Shown here: positions 1-5,366 of the stretch, in pieces
Layout: every line of letters begins with the position of its first letter
Position numbering within the stretch: the first letter of the stretch is position 1
Source of the DNA: Comamonadaceae bacterium
GTDB taxonomy: Bacteria > Pseudomonadota > Gammaproteobacteria > Burkholderiales > Burkholderiaceae_C
DNA length: 5,366 bases
Direction: 5' to 3'
Assembly (NCBI GenBank): GCA_947458345.1
Contig: CANHBU010000165.1
Coordinates: 1 to 5,366 of the forward strand
The notes under the pieces: model-generated
What the model saw: the letters and a program-made list of their open reading frames with translations, nothing else
Databases searched by the model: none
What the model was told of the DNA's origin: nothing
Position numbers and translations under genes: made by a program

Positions 1-362
1 ATGAACTCCATGACATAGAAGGCCCGGCCCAGCACCGACTCGTCCTCGCACAAGCAGAGCATTTTGGCCACCGGTACTTCGGTGCCGGCCAGCGCGTGCA
101 TGATGCGAAATTCGCGCTCGATCGCGTGGGCCGAGGGCAGCAGCCGGGCCGCCGGGCCGGGCTTGGCCCGCATCACATAGGTGCGCCCGGGCGTGCTGAG
201 TTTGTAGGTGGGATTGGACTGGCCGCCCTTGAACAGCTCGGCCTGCAAGGGGCCCTTGAAGTCGGGCAGGCGATCTTGCAAGTACCGGCTCAGGGCTTGC
301 AGGTCGATGCGGTGCGGCTCGCTGACTGCCTGGGTGCCGCCAAAAGATTGCTCGGGGTTCAT
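1..362 (-). CDS. Phosphotransferase family protein (APH/ACAD10-11 kinase type), N-terminal part, cut by window edge
   Basis: I translated this frame by hand from the ATG at 360-362; it stays open for 120 codons to the window edge, so the C-terminal two thirds, with the catalytic loop, are missing. The N-lobe of an aminoglycoside-phosphotransferase-like kinase is visible. There is a glycine-rich loop FKGGQSNPTY at residues 44-53, a beta-strand YVMRAKPG with the probable ATP-binding Lys67, a helix AIEREFRIM with candidate partner Glu82/Glu84, then GTEVPVAK and GRAFYVMEF. This pattern matches the subgroup related to the kinase domains of ACAD10/ACAD11 and bacterial LvaA, which act on hydroxyacyl-CoA, rather than antibiotic-resistance enzymes. 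No good Shine-Dalgarno sequence precedes the ATG, and no in-frame ATG is seen just upstream. It starts 70 bases after the Crp/Fnr gene. The family call is firm; the substrate is inference. Confidence 0.88.
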   Translation of the reverse strand, partial: MNPEQSFGGTQAVSEPHRIDLQALSRYLQDRLPDFKGPLQAELFKGGQSNPTYKLSTPGRTYVMRAKPGPAARLLPSAHAIEREFRIMHALAGTEVPVAKMLCLCEDESVLGRAFYVMEF

Positions 363-432
363 GGGCGTGGGTGGGATGGCTCGTTGGAGCCTGGTTAGAT
401 CTTGTTGAGGGTCCCTGTGGACAGTCCAGGCG
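363..432 (-). promoter_or_regulatory. Spacer between regulator and kinase genes with a small dyad; possible operator
   Basis: This 70-base gap is the widest between adjacent genes in the lower part of the window. It contains an 11-base perfect dyad, TGGACAGTCCA, at 418-428, overlapping the near-palindrome CTGTGGACAG at 415-424, and an AGATCT palindrome at 397-402. No clear sigma-70 -10/-35 pair is visible and no hairpin is followed by a U-run, so neither a promoter nor a terminator can be claimed. The dyad is short and could be chance in GC-rich DNA. A local operator is only a possibility. Confidence 0.2.
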
Positions 433-1164
433 CTAGTCTGCGGCCAGGCCCAGTTGCGTGAGCGCCTGTCGGTCGCGCACCACCAGACCGGCCGGCTCGA
501 TGCGGATGATGGCTTCGCGCTCGAGGCTTTTGAGCTCCTGGTTGACCCGCTGGCGCGAGGCGCCGAGCAACTGGGCCAGCTCCTCCTGCGCCAACTGCAG
601 GCCGATACGCGTTTCGCTGCTGTCGGCCAGACTGGCCACGCCGTAGCTGCGCACCAGATGGACCAGCTGCTTGGCCAGACGGGCGCGCAGGGGCAGGGTG
701 TTGAGGTCTTCGACCAAGCCGTAGAGTTGGCGGATACGCCGGGCGTTCAGGCGCAGCATGGCGTGGTAGAACTCCACGTGCTGGCTCAGCACTTTGTGGA
801 AGTCGGCCCTCGCCAGGCACAGCAAGGTGGTCTCGCCGTGAGCATAGACGTCGTGCGTGCGTGCGTCGCCGTCGAAGATCGAGACATCGCCAAACCAGAT
901 GCCCGGCTCGATGTAGGTCAGGATGATCTGCTTGCCCGTGACCGAGGTCGAGCTCACGCGCACCGCGCCTTTGGCGCAGGCCATCCACTCCTCGGGCGTG
1001 TCGCCGCGCGCGGCAATCAGTTCGTCGTCCTTGAAACGTTTGACGTAGGCGCATCGCAAGATGTCGTGGCGCAGAGACGGCGAGAGCGAAGAAAACCACA
1101 GGCCGGCGTTGATCGCCGAGCGCTCTTGCACCGTCAAAATAGGGTCGTCCATGGACTCGCTCAT
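433..1164 (-). CDS. Crp/Fnr-family transcriptional regulator
   Basis: A 243-residue protein with the usual Crp/Fnr layout. A cyclic-nucleotide-binding-type beta-roll spans about residues 22-125, a long dimerisation helix about 127-155, and a winged helix-turn-helix about 160-235. The phosphate-binding cassette region reads FGDVSIFDGDARTH (91-104). Gly92 and Arg102 align with CRP Gly71 and Arg82, while Asp93 and Thr103 replace CRP Glu72 and Ser83, so the ligand is uncertain. The recognition helix is GASRQRVNQELKSLER (201-216), with Gln205 and Gln209 where CRP has Glu181 and Arg185. The N-terminal cysteine cluster of FNR is absent (only Cys38, Cys63 and Cys116), arguing against an iron-sulfur oxygen sensor. 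The start is the first ATG; a second ATG four codons in (1150-1152) is also possible, as neither has a strong ribosome site. Control of neighbouring acyl-CoA genes is inference. Confidence 0.92.
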   Translation of the reverse strand: MSESMDDPILTVQERSAINAGLWFSSLSPSLRHDILRCAYVKRFKDDELIAARGDTPEEWMACAKGAVRVSSTSVTGKQIILTYIEPGIWFGDVSIFDGDARTHDVYAHGETTLLCLARADFHKVLSQHVEFYHAMLRLNARRIRQLYGLVEDLNTLPLRARLAKQLVHLVRSYGVASLADSSETRIGLQLAQEELAQLLGASRQRVNQELKSLEREAIIRIEPAGLVVRDRQALTQLGLAAD

Positions 1165-1212
1165 GGCTAACTGTAATGCGCTCTTGCAGCCAGCGCTGAC
1201 GCCCGGGTGACT

Positions 1213-1995
1213 TCAGCGAAAGCGCGGGCTGCGCTTTTCGAGAAAGGCGGCAATGCCTTCGCCCGCATTGGCGTGGAGCAAGTTGCGCATGAACAGCTCG
1301 CGCTCGCGCTCGAGGTGGGCACTGAGCGGCTGCATCTGCGCCTCGCCGATCAGCTCCTTGATGTCGCTCAGCGCATTGCTTGGCCGCGCATTGAGGTCAC
1401 CGGCTAAGGCCAGCGCCGCTCCCAGCGCCTGTCCGGCTGGGGTCAGTTCATTGATCAGGCCGTGCCGATGCAGCGTTGCGGCGCTCAGGCGCGCGCCGCG
1501 CATCACCGCATCGCTGACCAGCGGGCGGGGCAAGGCGCGGGCCAGTTGCCAGCTGCCGCCGCCATCGGGCGAAAGGCCGATCTTGCTGTGCGCCATCACG
1601 AAGAAGGCATCGTCGGCAGCCACCACGAAGTCGCAGGCCAGCACCAGCGAAAAGCCGGCGCCCGCTGCAGCGCCCTCGACGGCGGCGATGACTGGCTTGG
1701 GAGAGCTGCGGATCGCCTCGATCCAGCTGTTGAGGCTCTCGAGTGACTGGCGCTGCAGCTCGAGTTGGCCCTCGCGCGCCGCCTTGAGGCGGTGCAAATT
1801 GCCTCCGGCGCTGAAGGTGCTGCCCTCGCCGGTGATGACAACGCTGCGCACGTCGGGGTTGGTTTCGGCTGCGATGATGGCCTCGACCCCGGCGGCGTAG
1901 ATGTCGGGCCCGAGCGCGTTGTGCTGCTCGGGGTTGCTGATGGTCAGCACCAAGGTGGCGCCCCCCTCGCTGGTGCTTTTGAGCGATGCGGCCAT
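1213..1995 (-). CDS. Enoyl-CoA hydratase/isomerase family protein (possible alternative-type oxepin-CoA hydrolase)
   Basis: A 260-residue crotonase-fold protein of normal family length. The oxyanion-hole segments are FSAGGNL (61-67) and GAAAGAGFSL (108-117). The active-site stretch reads AHSKIGLSPDGGGSW (135-149). At the position of the first catalytic glutamate of rat crotonase (Glu144) there is Ser137. Asp144 lies where PaaG-type enzymes carry their catalytic aspartate, and Asp162 aligns by eye with crotonase Glu164. This departs from a textbook hydratase and fits isomerase- or hydrolase-like members. From memory the whole protein resembles Burkholderiales proteins named 'oxepin-CoA hydrolase, alternative type', with the C-terminal segment HANAGEGIAAFLEKR (241-255) typical. 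It starts 5 bases after the 3-hydroxyacyl-CoA dehydrogenase stop, implying co-transcription. The superfamily is certain; hydratase versus isomerase versus oxepin-CoA hydrolase is not settled. Confidence 0.93.
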   Translation of the reverse strand: MAASLKSTSEGGATLVLTISNPEQHNALGPDIYAAGVEAIIAAETNPDVRSVVITGEGSTFSAGGNLHRLKAAREGQLELQRQSLESLNSWIEAIRSSPKPVIAAVEGAAAGAGFSLVLACDFVVAADDAFFVMAHSKIGLSPDGGGSWQLARALPRPLVSDAVMRGARLSAATLHRHGLINELTPAGQALGAALALAGDLNARPSNALSDIKELIGEAQMQPLSAHLERERELFMRNLLHANAGEGIAAFLEKRSPRFR

Positions 1996-2000
1996 GGCGC

Positions 2001-3518
2001 CTAGCTCTCCTGTTGCAGCAGCGACAGCCCGATCGCACCGCGCCGGCGCAGCCAGGGCGAGGGGCGGTAGCGTGGGTCGCCGTAGACGGTCTGCATGTTA
2101 AAGAGCACCTCCAGCACGTTGGTCGGTCCCCAGCGATCGCCCATGGCCAGCGGGCCCAGCGGATAGCCCAGCCCGAGCGTGACAGCCGTCTCCAGATCGG
2201 TAGGGCTGCACACGCCTTGCTGGCACATGTCGCTGGCGATGTTGACGATGCTGGCCACCACCCGCTGGCTGACAAAGCCGCCGCTGTCGCGGATCACGCT
2301 CACCGGCTTGCCATCGCGCGCAAACAGTGCGTGTGCGGCCGCTCTCATGTCGGGGCGGGTGGCTGGGTTGGTGGCCAGCACGCGCCGCCGGGTGGCCGCG
2401 TCATCGATCAAGAGGTCGATGCCGACCGTGCGCGCCGGGTCGAGCCGCTCGACCACCGCGACGGTGGTGACGTCAAAGCCCAGAGGCGCGACCAAGGTCA
2501 GCGCCTGTGCCGAGGGCGACTGGCCGGTCTCGATCGTGGCGCCCAGGTCTTTGAGCAGCTGATAGAGCTCGGCGCGGCGCGCGGCGCGGCTCGAGACCCA
2601 TACCGGCGGCATGTCTTGAACCACCGGCGCAGCCGGCTCCGCTGCGATTTGGGCTTTGCCGTCGGTGTAGGTGTAAAAGCCTTCGCCACTTTTGCGGCCA
2701 AGCACGCGGCCGGCCAGGCGCTGCGCCGTGATGGCGCTGGGTCGGTAGCGCGGCTCTTGGTAGTACTGGTTGTAGATCGACTCCATCACCGGGTGCGAGA
2801 CGTCAAGACCGGTCAGGTCCATCAGCTCGAAGGGGCCGAGCCGAAAGCCGACCTGGTCGCGCAAGATGCGGTCGATGGTGACGAAGTCGGCCACGCCTTC
2901 GCTGACGATGCGCAGCGCTTCGGTGTTGTAGCCGCGGCCCAGGTGGTTGACGATGAAGCCCGGTGTGTCGGCCGCCTGCACCGGCGTGTGGCCCATCTCG
3001 CGCACGTAGGCGCTCAGGGCTTGGGTGAGGGCCGGCGAGCTCTTGAGTCCGCCGATGACTTCGACCACCTTCATCAGCGGCACCGGGTTGAAAAAGTGCA
3101 GACCGACCAGCTGCTGCGGACGCTTGAGGTCGGCGGCCAGCGCAGTGATCGACAGCGACGAGGTGTTGCTGGCCAGCACCGCGGTGGGCGCGACGATCTC
3201 CTCGAGCTGGGCAAACAAGGCGCGCTTGATGTCCAGGCGCTCGACGATGGCCTCGATCACGAGGTCGCAGTCGCCCAACTCGCTCAGGGCCGAGACTTGC
3301 ACGCGGTCCTTGCAGGCCTGCGCCTGCGCAGCCTCGAGCTTGCCCTTGGCCACGAGTTTGTCCCACTGTTCGGCCAGGGTGGCCCTGGCTTGCACGCTGG
3401 CTTCGGGGTGGTTGTCGACCAGGCGCACACGGCTGCCCGCTTGGGCCGCAATTTGCGCGATGCCACGGCCCATGGCGCCGGCACCGATCACGGCGATGGT
3501 AGGAAAAGTCACATGCAT
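2001..3518 (-). CDS. 3-hydroxyacyl-CoA dehydrogenase, PaaH-like, with two C-terminal modules
   Basis: A 505-residue enzyme oxidising an L-3-hydroxyacyl-CoA to the 3-ketoacyl-CoA with NAD+. The N-terminal Rossmann domain (about 5-185) has IGAGAMGRG (11-19) and Asp35 after the second strand, as expected for NAD+. Active-site residues match the human enzyme in spacing: Ser120, His141 in LHFFNP, Glu153 and Asn191 in TPGFIVN. A first 3HCDH C-terminal domain covers about 187-285, ending in RKSGEGFYTY. A variable linker follows, then a second copy at about 405-492 (DSGGFVSQRVV through GYPLGPLAMGDRWG). This roughly 500-residue form is typical of PaaH/PaaC-like and 3-hydroxybutyryl-CoA dehydrogenases. 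The start is the ATG at 3516-3518, directly before the Rossmann strand TIAVIGAG. An in-frame ATG at 3743 would add 75 unrelated residues overlapping the upstream gene. Adipyl, butyryl and longer chains all remain possible substrates. Confidence 0.95.
   Translation of the reverse strand: MHVTFPTIAVIGAGAMGRGIAQIAAQAGSRVRLVDNHPEASVQARATLAEQWDKLVAKGKLEAAQAQACKDRVQVSALSELGDCDLVIEAIVERLDIKRALFAQLEEIVAPTAVLASNTSSLSITALAADLKRPQQLVGLHFFNPVPLMKVVEVIGGLKSSPALTQALSAYVREMGHTPVQAADTPGFIVNHLGRGYNTEALRIVSEGVADFVTIDRILRDQVGFRLGPFELMDLTGLDVSHPVMESIYNQYYQEPRYRPSAITAQRLAGRVLGRKSGEGFYTYTDGKAQIAAEPAAPVVQDMPPVWVSSRAARRAELYQLLKDLGATIETGQSPSAQALTLVAPLGFDVTTVAVVERLDPARTVGIDLLIDDAATRRRVLATNPATRPDMRAAAHALFARDGKPVSVIRDSGGFVSQRVVASIVNIASDMCQQGVCSPTDLETAVTLGLGYPLGPLAMGDRWGPTNVLEVLFNMQTVYGDPRYRPSPWLRRRGAIGLSLLQQES
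2007..2011 (-). promoter_or_regulatory. Probable ribosome binding site AGGAG for the hydratase gene
   Basis: On the minus strand AGGAG lies within the last codons of the 3-hydroxyacyl-CoA dehydrogenase gene, 11 bases before the hydratase ATG at 1993-1995. The spacing is slightly long but usable. It supports this start and suggests translational coupling of the two enzymes. Confidence 0.5.
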
Positions 3519-3543
3519 GGAAGAGCGGCCGGGTTGCGGCGTT

Positions 3544-4551
3544 TCAGCGGCGCACCTGCAGCGCGCCGGGATTGACGATGTTGGTGGGCGTGCCCTTGAT
3601 GAAATTGACCACGTTGTCAAACGCGGCGCTGAAGTACTGCTCGTAGCTTTCCTGCTCGACGTAGCCGATGTGGGGCGTGCAGATGCAGTTTTCCAGGCGC
3701 AGCAGGGCGTGGCCCTGCAAAATGGGTTCGGACTCGAACACATCGACCGCCGCCAGCCCCGGGCGGCCGCGGTTGAGCGCGGTGATGAGCGCGTCGTGCG
3801 CGATGAGCTCGGCGCGCGAGGTGTTGACGAGCAAGGCGGTCGGCTTCATGCGCGCGAGGTCTTCAAGCGTGACGCAGCCGCGGGTGGCATCGGCCAGGCG
3901 CAGATGCAGGCTGAGCACGTCGCTCATGGCAAACAGTTCGGCCTGGCTCGGCGCGATTTCGTAGCCGTCTGCGCGCGCCTGCGCTTGCGAGGGCTCGCTG
4001 CCCCAGATCACCACGCGCATGCCAAAGGCGCGTCCATAACCGGCCACCAGGCGGCCGATCTTGCCGTAGCTCCACACGCCCAGGGTCTTGCCCTTGAGCA
4101 CCGAGCCGATGCCAAAGTTCGGCGGCATCGATCCCGCCTTGAGCCCCGATTGCTGCCAGGCGCCATGCTTGAGGTGGGCCACATATTGAGGCACGCGCCG
4201 CATCGCAGCCAGCACCAGCGCCCAGGTCAGCTCGGCCGTTGAGGTGGGCGAGCCGGTGCCTTCGGCCACGGCGATACCCCTCTCGGTGCAGGCGGCGATA
4301 TCAATGTGGCCGCCCACCTTGCCAGTTTGCGAGATCAGTTTGAGGCGTGGCAATTTTTCAATCAAGGCCCTTGAAACCGCGCTGCGCTCGCGTATGAGCA
4401 CCAGCACTTCGGCGTCTTTCAGGCGCACCGACAACTGACCGATGCCCTTGACGGTGTTGGTGTAGACCTTGGCGGGGAATGCGTCGAGCTTGGCTGCGCA
4501 CGAGAGTTTACGGACGGCGTCTTGGTAGTCGTCCAGGATCACGATGTTCAT
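3544..4551 (-). CDS. D-isomer-specific 2-hydroxyacid dehydrogenase family protein
   Basis: A 335-residue NAD(P)-dependent oxidoreductase of the 2-hydroxyacid/3-phosphoglycerate dehydrogenase family, interconverting a D-2-hydroxy acid and its 2-keto acid. The family catalytic triad is intact: Arg246 (NTSRAEL), Glu275 (DVFESEP) and His294 (CTPHIGY). The substrate-binding segment SQTGKVGGHIDI is at 74-85. The Rossmann motif is changed: LGVWSYGKIGRLVA (157-170) has Ser161 where the first glycine of GxGxxG is usual. The strand after it, RVVIWGSEPS (179-188), lacks the acidic residue that normally holds the NAD ribose, which may favour NADPH. The start ATG (4549-4551) opens directly into the first strand MNIVILDDYQD; its ribosome site is weak. 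The next gene begins 25 bases downstream, suggesting an operon. It is not obviously SerA, GhrA or LdhA, and the substrate is unknown. Confidence 0.93.
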   Translation of the reverse strand: MNIVILDDYQDAVRKLSCAAKLDAFPAKVYTNTVKGIGQLSVRLKDAEVLVLIRERSAVSRALIEKLPRLKLISQTGKVGGHIDIAACTERGIAVAEGTGSPTSTAELTWALVLAAMRRVPQYVAHLKHGAWQQSGLKAGSMPPNFGIGSVLKGKTLGVWSYGKIGRLVAGYGRAFGMRVVIWGSEPSQAQARADGYEIAPSQAELFAMSDVLSLHLRLADATRGCVTLEDLARMKPTALLVNTSRAELIAHDALITALNRGRPGLAAVDVFESEPILQGHALLRLENCICTPHIGYVEQESYEQYFSAAFDNVVNFIKGTPTNIVNPGALQVRR

Positions 4552-4602
4552 GGCCCGTATTGTGCCCGCAAGAGCGCGGCCGGCTTGGGGCGCTGCCGCC
4601 GT
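4552..4602 (-). other. Short spacer before the 2-hydroxyacid dehydrogenase gene, no clear promoter
   Basis: These 51 bases separate the small putative membrane-protein gene from the dehydrogenase gene. An AT-richer CACAAT/ACAATA stretch lies about 9 bases before the dehydrogenase ATG, but no matching -35 element stands out at the right distance, and there is no good Shine-Dalgarno sequence. If the metabolic operon starts here, the promoter is not a recognisable housekeeping type. Confidence 0.25.
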
Positions 4603-4615
4603 TTAGGCCGGCGGC
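4595..4615 (-). terminator. GC-rich 7-bp hairpin over the end of the small gene, weak terminator candidate
   Basis: A perfect inverted repeat, GCCGCCG (4595-4601) and CGGCGGC (4609-4615), has a 7-base loop that includes the TAA stop of the small reading frame. The position would suit the end of a lexA transcript. No T-run follows on the minus strand, so it is not a canonical intrinsic terminator, and such stems arise easily in GC-rich DNA. Confidence 0.25.
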
Positions 4616-4881
4616 TTGTGGGGGCCGGCTAGCGTGGTTTGGGCCGTCCGGGCGCGTGCGGCCTTCGGGGGAAAGTCGGCTGGCCGGGGCCGCCGGGGGC
4701 GTGATGGGCCCTGCAGCAGCGCATCGAGCACCACGCCCACCAGGCCGCCAAGCAGGGCGGCGCTGGCGGTGCGCAGCAAGCCGGCTGCTGATGTGAGCCG
4801 GGTGTGGACCGGCATGCGGCGCCTGCTGCGGCCGATGCTGCGACCTTCACGCGCCAGTGCAGGGCGCCGGGTTCTGGCCAT
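4603..4881 (-). CDS. Hypothetical small single-pass membrane protein downstream of lexA
   Basis: A 92-residue frame I do not recognise. It has an arginine-rich N-terminus (about 1-28), one hydrophobic helix with glycines and alanines (about 38-57, ASAALLGGLVGVVLDALLQG), and a proline/arginine-rich tail, so it is predicted to sit in the inner membrane. It begins 10 bases after the lexA stop. AAGG at 4890-4893, overlapping the lexA stop codon, is a plausible ribosome site 8 bases from the ATG. Third codon positions are mostly G or C, as in real genes here. An internal ATG at residue 23 (4813-4815) would remove the basic N-terminus. Against it: low complexity, no known domain, and the ease of chance frames in GC-rich DNA. 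If real it may be co-transcribed with lexA and SOS-inducible, as LexA normally represses its own gene. The alternative is untranslated spacer. Confidence 0.45.
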   Translation of the reverse strand: MARTRRPALAREGRSIGRSRRRMPVHTRLTSAAGLLRTASAALLGGLVGVVLDALLQGPSRPRRPRPADFPPKAARARTAQTTLAGPHKPPA

Positions 4882-4891
4882 GGTCTGTGCC

Positions 4892-5366
4892 TTAGACCAG
4901 CAGGCTGTTGCGGATCAGGCCAACGGCCAGTCCTTCGATTTCAAACGGGTCGTCCGGTCCCACGATGATGGGATCGAACTGCGGGTTTTCGGGCAGCAGC
5001 TCAATGCTGTCGCGGCCACGCCGGTAGCGCTTGACGGTCACCTCGTCGCCCAGCCTTGCAACCACGATCTGGCCGTTGCGCGCCTCTCGGGTCTGCTGCA
5101 CGGCCAGCAGGTCGCCGTCCATGATGCCCACATCGCGCATGCTCATACCGCGCACCTTGAGCAGGTAGTCGGGTTTGCGCTGAAACAGGCTGCTTTCGAC
5201 ATGGTAGGTTTGGTCGATGTGCTCTTGCGCCAAAATCGGATGCCCGGCGGCCACCCGGCCGATCAGGGGCAAGGCCAGTTGGGCCAGATTGGGCAAGGGC
5301 AGGCTCAGTTGCTTGACGCGCGAGACGTGCAGTGAGCGCAGTGTCTCGCTGCGCAGGCGAATGCCG
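4892..5366 (-). CDS. lexA: LexA repressor (SOS response), C-terminal 157 residues; 5' end outside window
   Basis: LexA represses SOS genes until RecA-DNA filaments trigger its self-cleavage. The visible part begins at GIRL, the end of the DNA-binding domain (E. coli residues 65-68), and runs through the whole peptidase domain to TAA at 4892-4894. The Ala-Gly cleavage site is in GRVAAGHP (Ala codon 5246-5248). The catalytic Ser is in GMSMRD (5141-5143) and the Lys in VTVKRY (5030-5032). Their spacings, 35 residues from Ala to Ser and 37 from Ser to Lys, equal those of E. coli, so the protein should be cleavable. [17 protein letters not shown] and [11 protein letters not shown] are further hallmarks. 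The linker between GIRL and the cleavage site is about 20 residues longer than in E. coli, as I recall for Burkholderiales LexA. A TTG at 5294-5296 is an internal codon, not the start. The helix-turn-helix and any SOS box lie beyond the window. Confidence 0.98.
   Translation of the reverse strand, partial: GIRLRSETLRSLHVSRVKQLSLPLPNLAQLALPLIGRVAAGHPILAQEHIDQTYHVESSLFQRKPDYLLKVRGMSMRDVGIMDGDLLAVQQTREARNGQIVVARLGDEVTVKRYRRGRDSIELLPENPQFDPIIVGPDDPFEIEGLAVGLIRNSLLV

Noticed and set aside
415..424. CTGTGGACAG as a LexA binding site (SOS box)
   Set aside because: The Gram-negative SOS box needs CTGT and ACAG separated by 8 bases; here they are separated by 2. I saw no properly spaced site elsewhere in the window by eye.
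853..872. Short GTGC/GTGCGT-like tandem run inside the Crp/Fnr gene
   Set aside because: It is only three or so units, lies within conserved coding sequence, and is explained by the codons of that stretch.
1986..3575. A 529-codon open frame on the plus strand, opposite the 3-hydroxyacyl-CoA dehydrogenase gene
   Set aside because: It lies antisense to a gene with intact catalytic motifs. Its translation is rich in Arg, His, Asp and Ala with no recognisable domain, the usual result of strong G/C third-position bias keeping antisense frames open.
3519..3743. In-frame 75-residue N-terminal extension of the 3-hydroxyacyl-CoA dehydrogenase from an ATG at 3743
   Set aside because: It overlaps the end of the upstream dehydrogenase gene by 200 bases, its composition (Ser/Arg/Pro/Thr) is unlike the enzyme, and the Rossmann strand begins right after the ATG at 3518.
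3025..4242. A 405-codon plus-strand frame spanning parts of two dehydrogenase genes
   Set aside because: It straddles two well-supported minus-strand genes, shows no family motif and has low-complexity composition; treated as a shadow frame.
5294..5296. TTG as a start codon for a shorter LexA-like peptidase protein
   Set aside because: The frame continues upstream to the window edge and encodes GIRL, the end of the LexA DNA-binding domain, so this is an internal codon.
4616..5335. A 239-codon plus-strand frame opposite lexA and the small gene
   Set aside because: It is antisense to lexA, whose cleavage site and catalytic Ser/Lys are unmistakable, and it has no recognisable domain.

Overview
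This is a high-GC, gene-dense window in which every supported gene lies on the minus strand, so it reads from position 5366 down to 1. The proteins look betaproteobacterial, most likely Burkholderiales and perhaps Comamonadaceae. The clues are a LexA with a linker about 20 residues longer than in E. coli, an enoyl-CoA hydratase resembling the 'alternative oxepin-CoA hydrolase' group, and a strong preference for G/C at third codon positions. The assignment rests on recalled family resemblance, not on a search.

Layout in the direction of transcription: (1) lexA, 5' end outside the window (4892-5366). (2) A possible small one-helix membrane protein, 10 bases after lexA (4603-4881). (3) A D-isomer-specific 2-hydroxyacid dehydrogenase (3544-4551). 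(4) A two-module 3-hydroxyacyl-CoA dehydrogenase (2001-3518). (5) An enoyl-CoA hydratase/isomerase-family protein only 5 bases further on (1213-1995). (6) A Crp/Fnr-family regulator (433-1164). (7) The first 120 residues of an aminoglycoside-phosphotransferase-like kinase of the type found beside acyl-CoA dehydrogenases (1-362), cut by the window edge.

Genes 3 to 7 are co-oriented with gaps of 25, 5, 48 and 70 bases and no convincing terminator between them, so they probably form one or two transcription units. Hydratase plus 3-hydroxyacyl-CoA dehydrogenase gives two consecutive steps of a beta-oxidation-type route for a fatty acid, dicarboxylic acid or ring-cleaved aromatic CoA ester. The kinase suggests hydroxyacyl-CoA chemistry (compare LvaA and the kinase domains of ACAD10/11). 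The Crp/Fnr protein is a natural candidate for local control. The actual substrate cannot be read from the sequence.

The window is mostly ordinary metabolic and SOS-response chromosome. I see no mobile element, CRISPR array, tRNA, rRNA or clear phage-defence system. The points most worth a second look are the hydroxyacid/acyl-CoA/kinase/regulator neighbourhood, the altered nucleotide-binding motif in the 2-hydroxyacid dehydrogenase, and the small membrane protein behind lexA.
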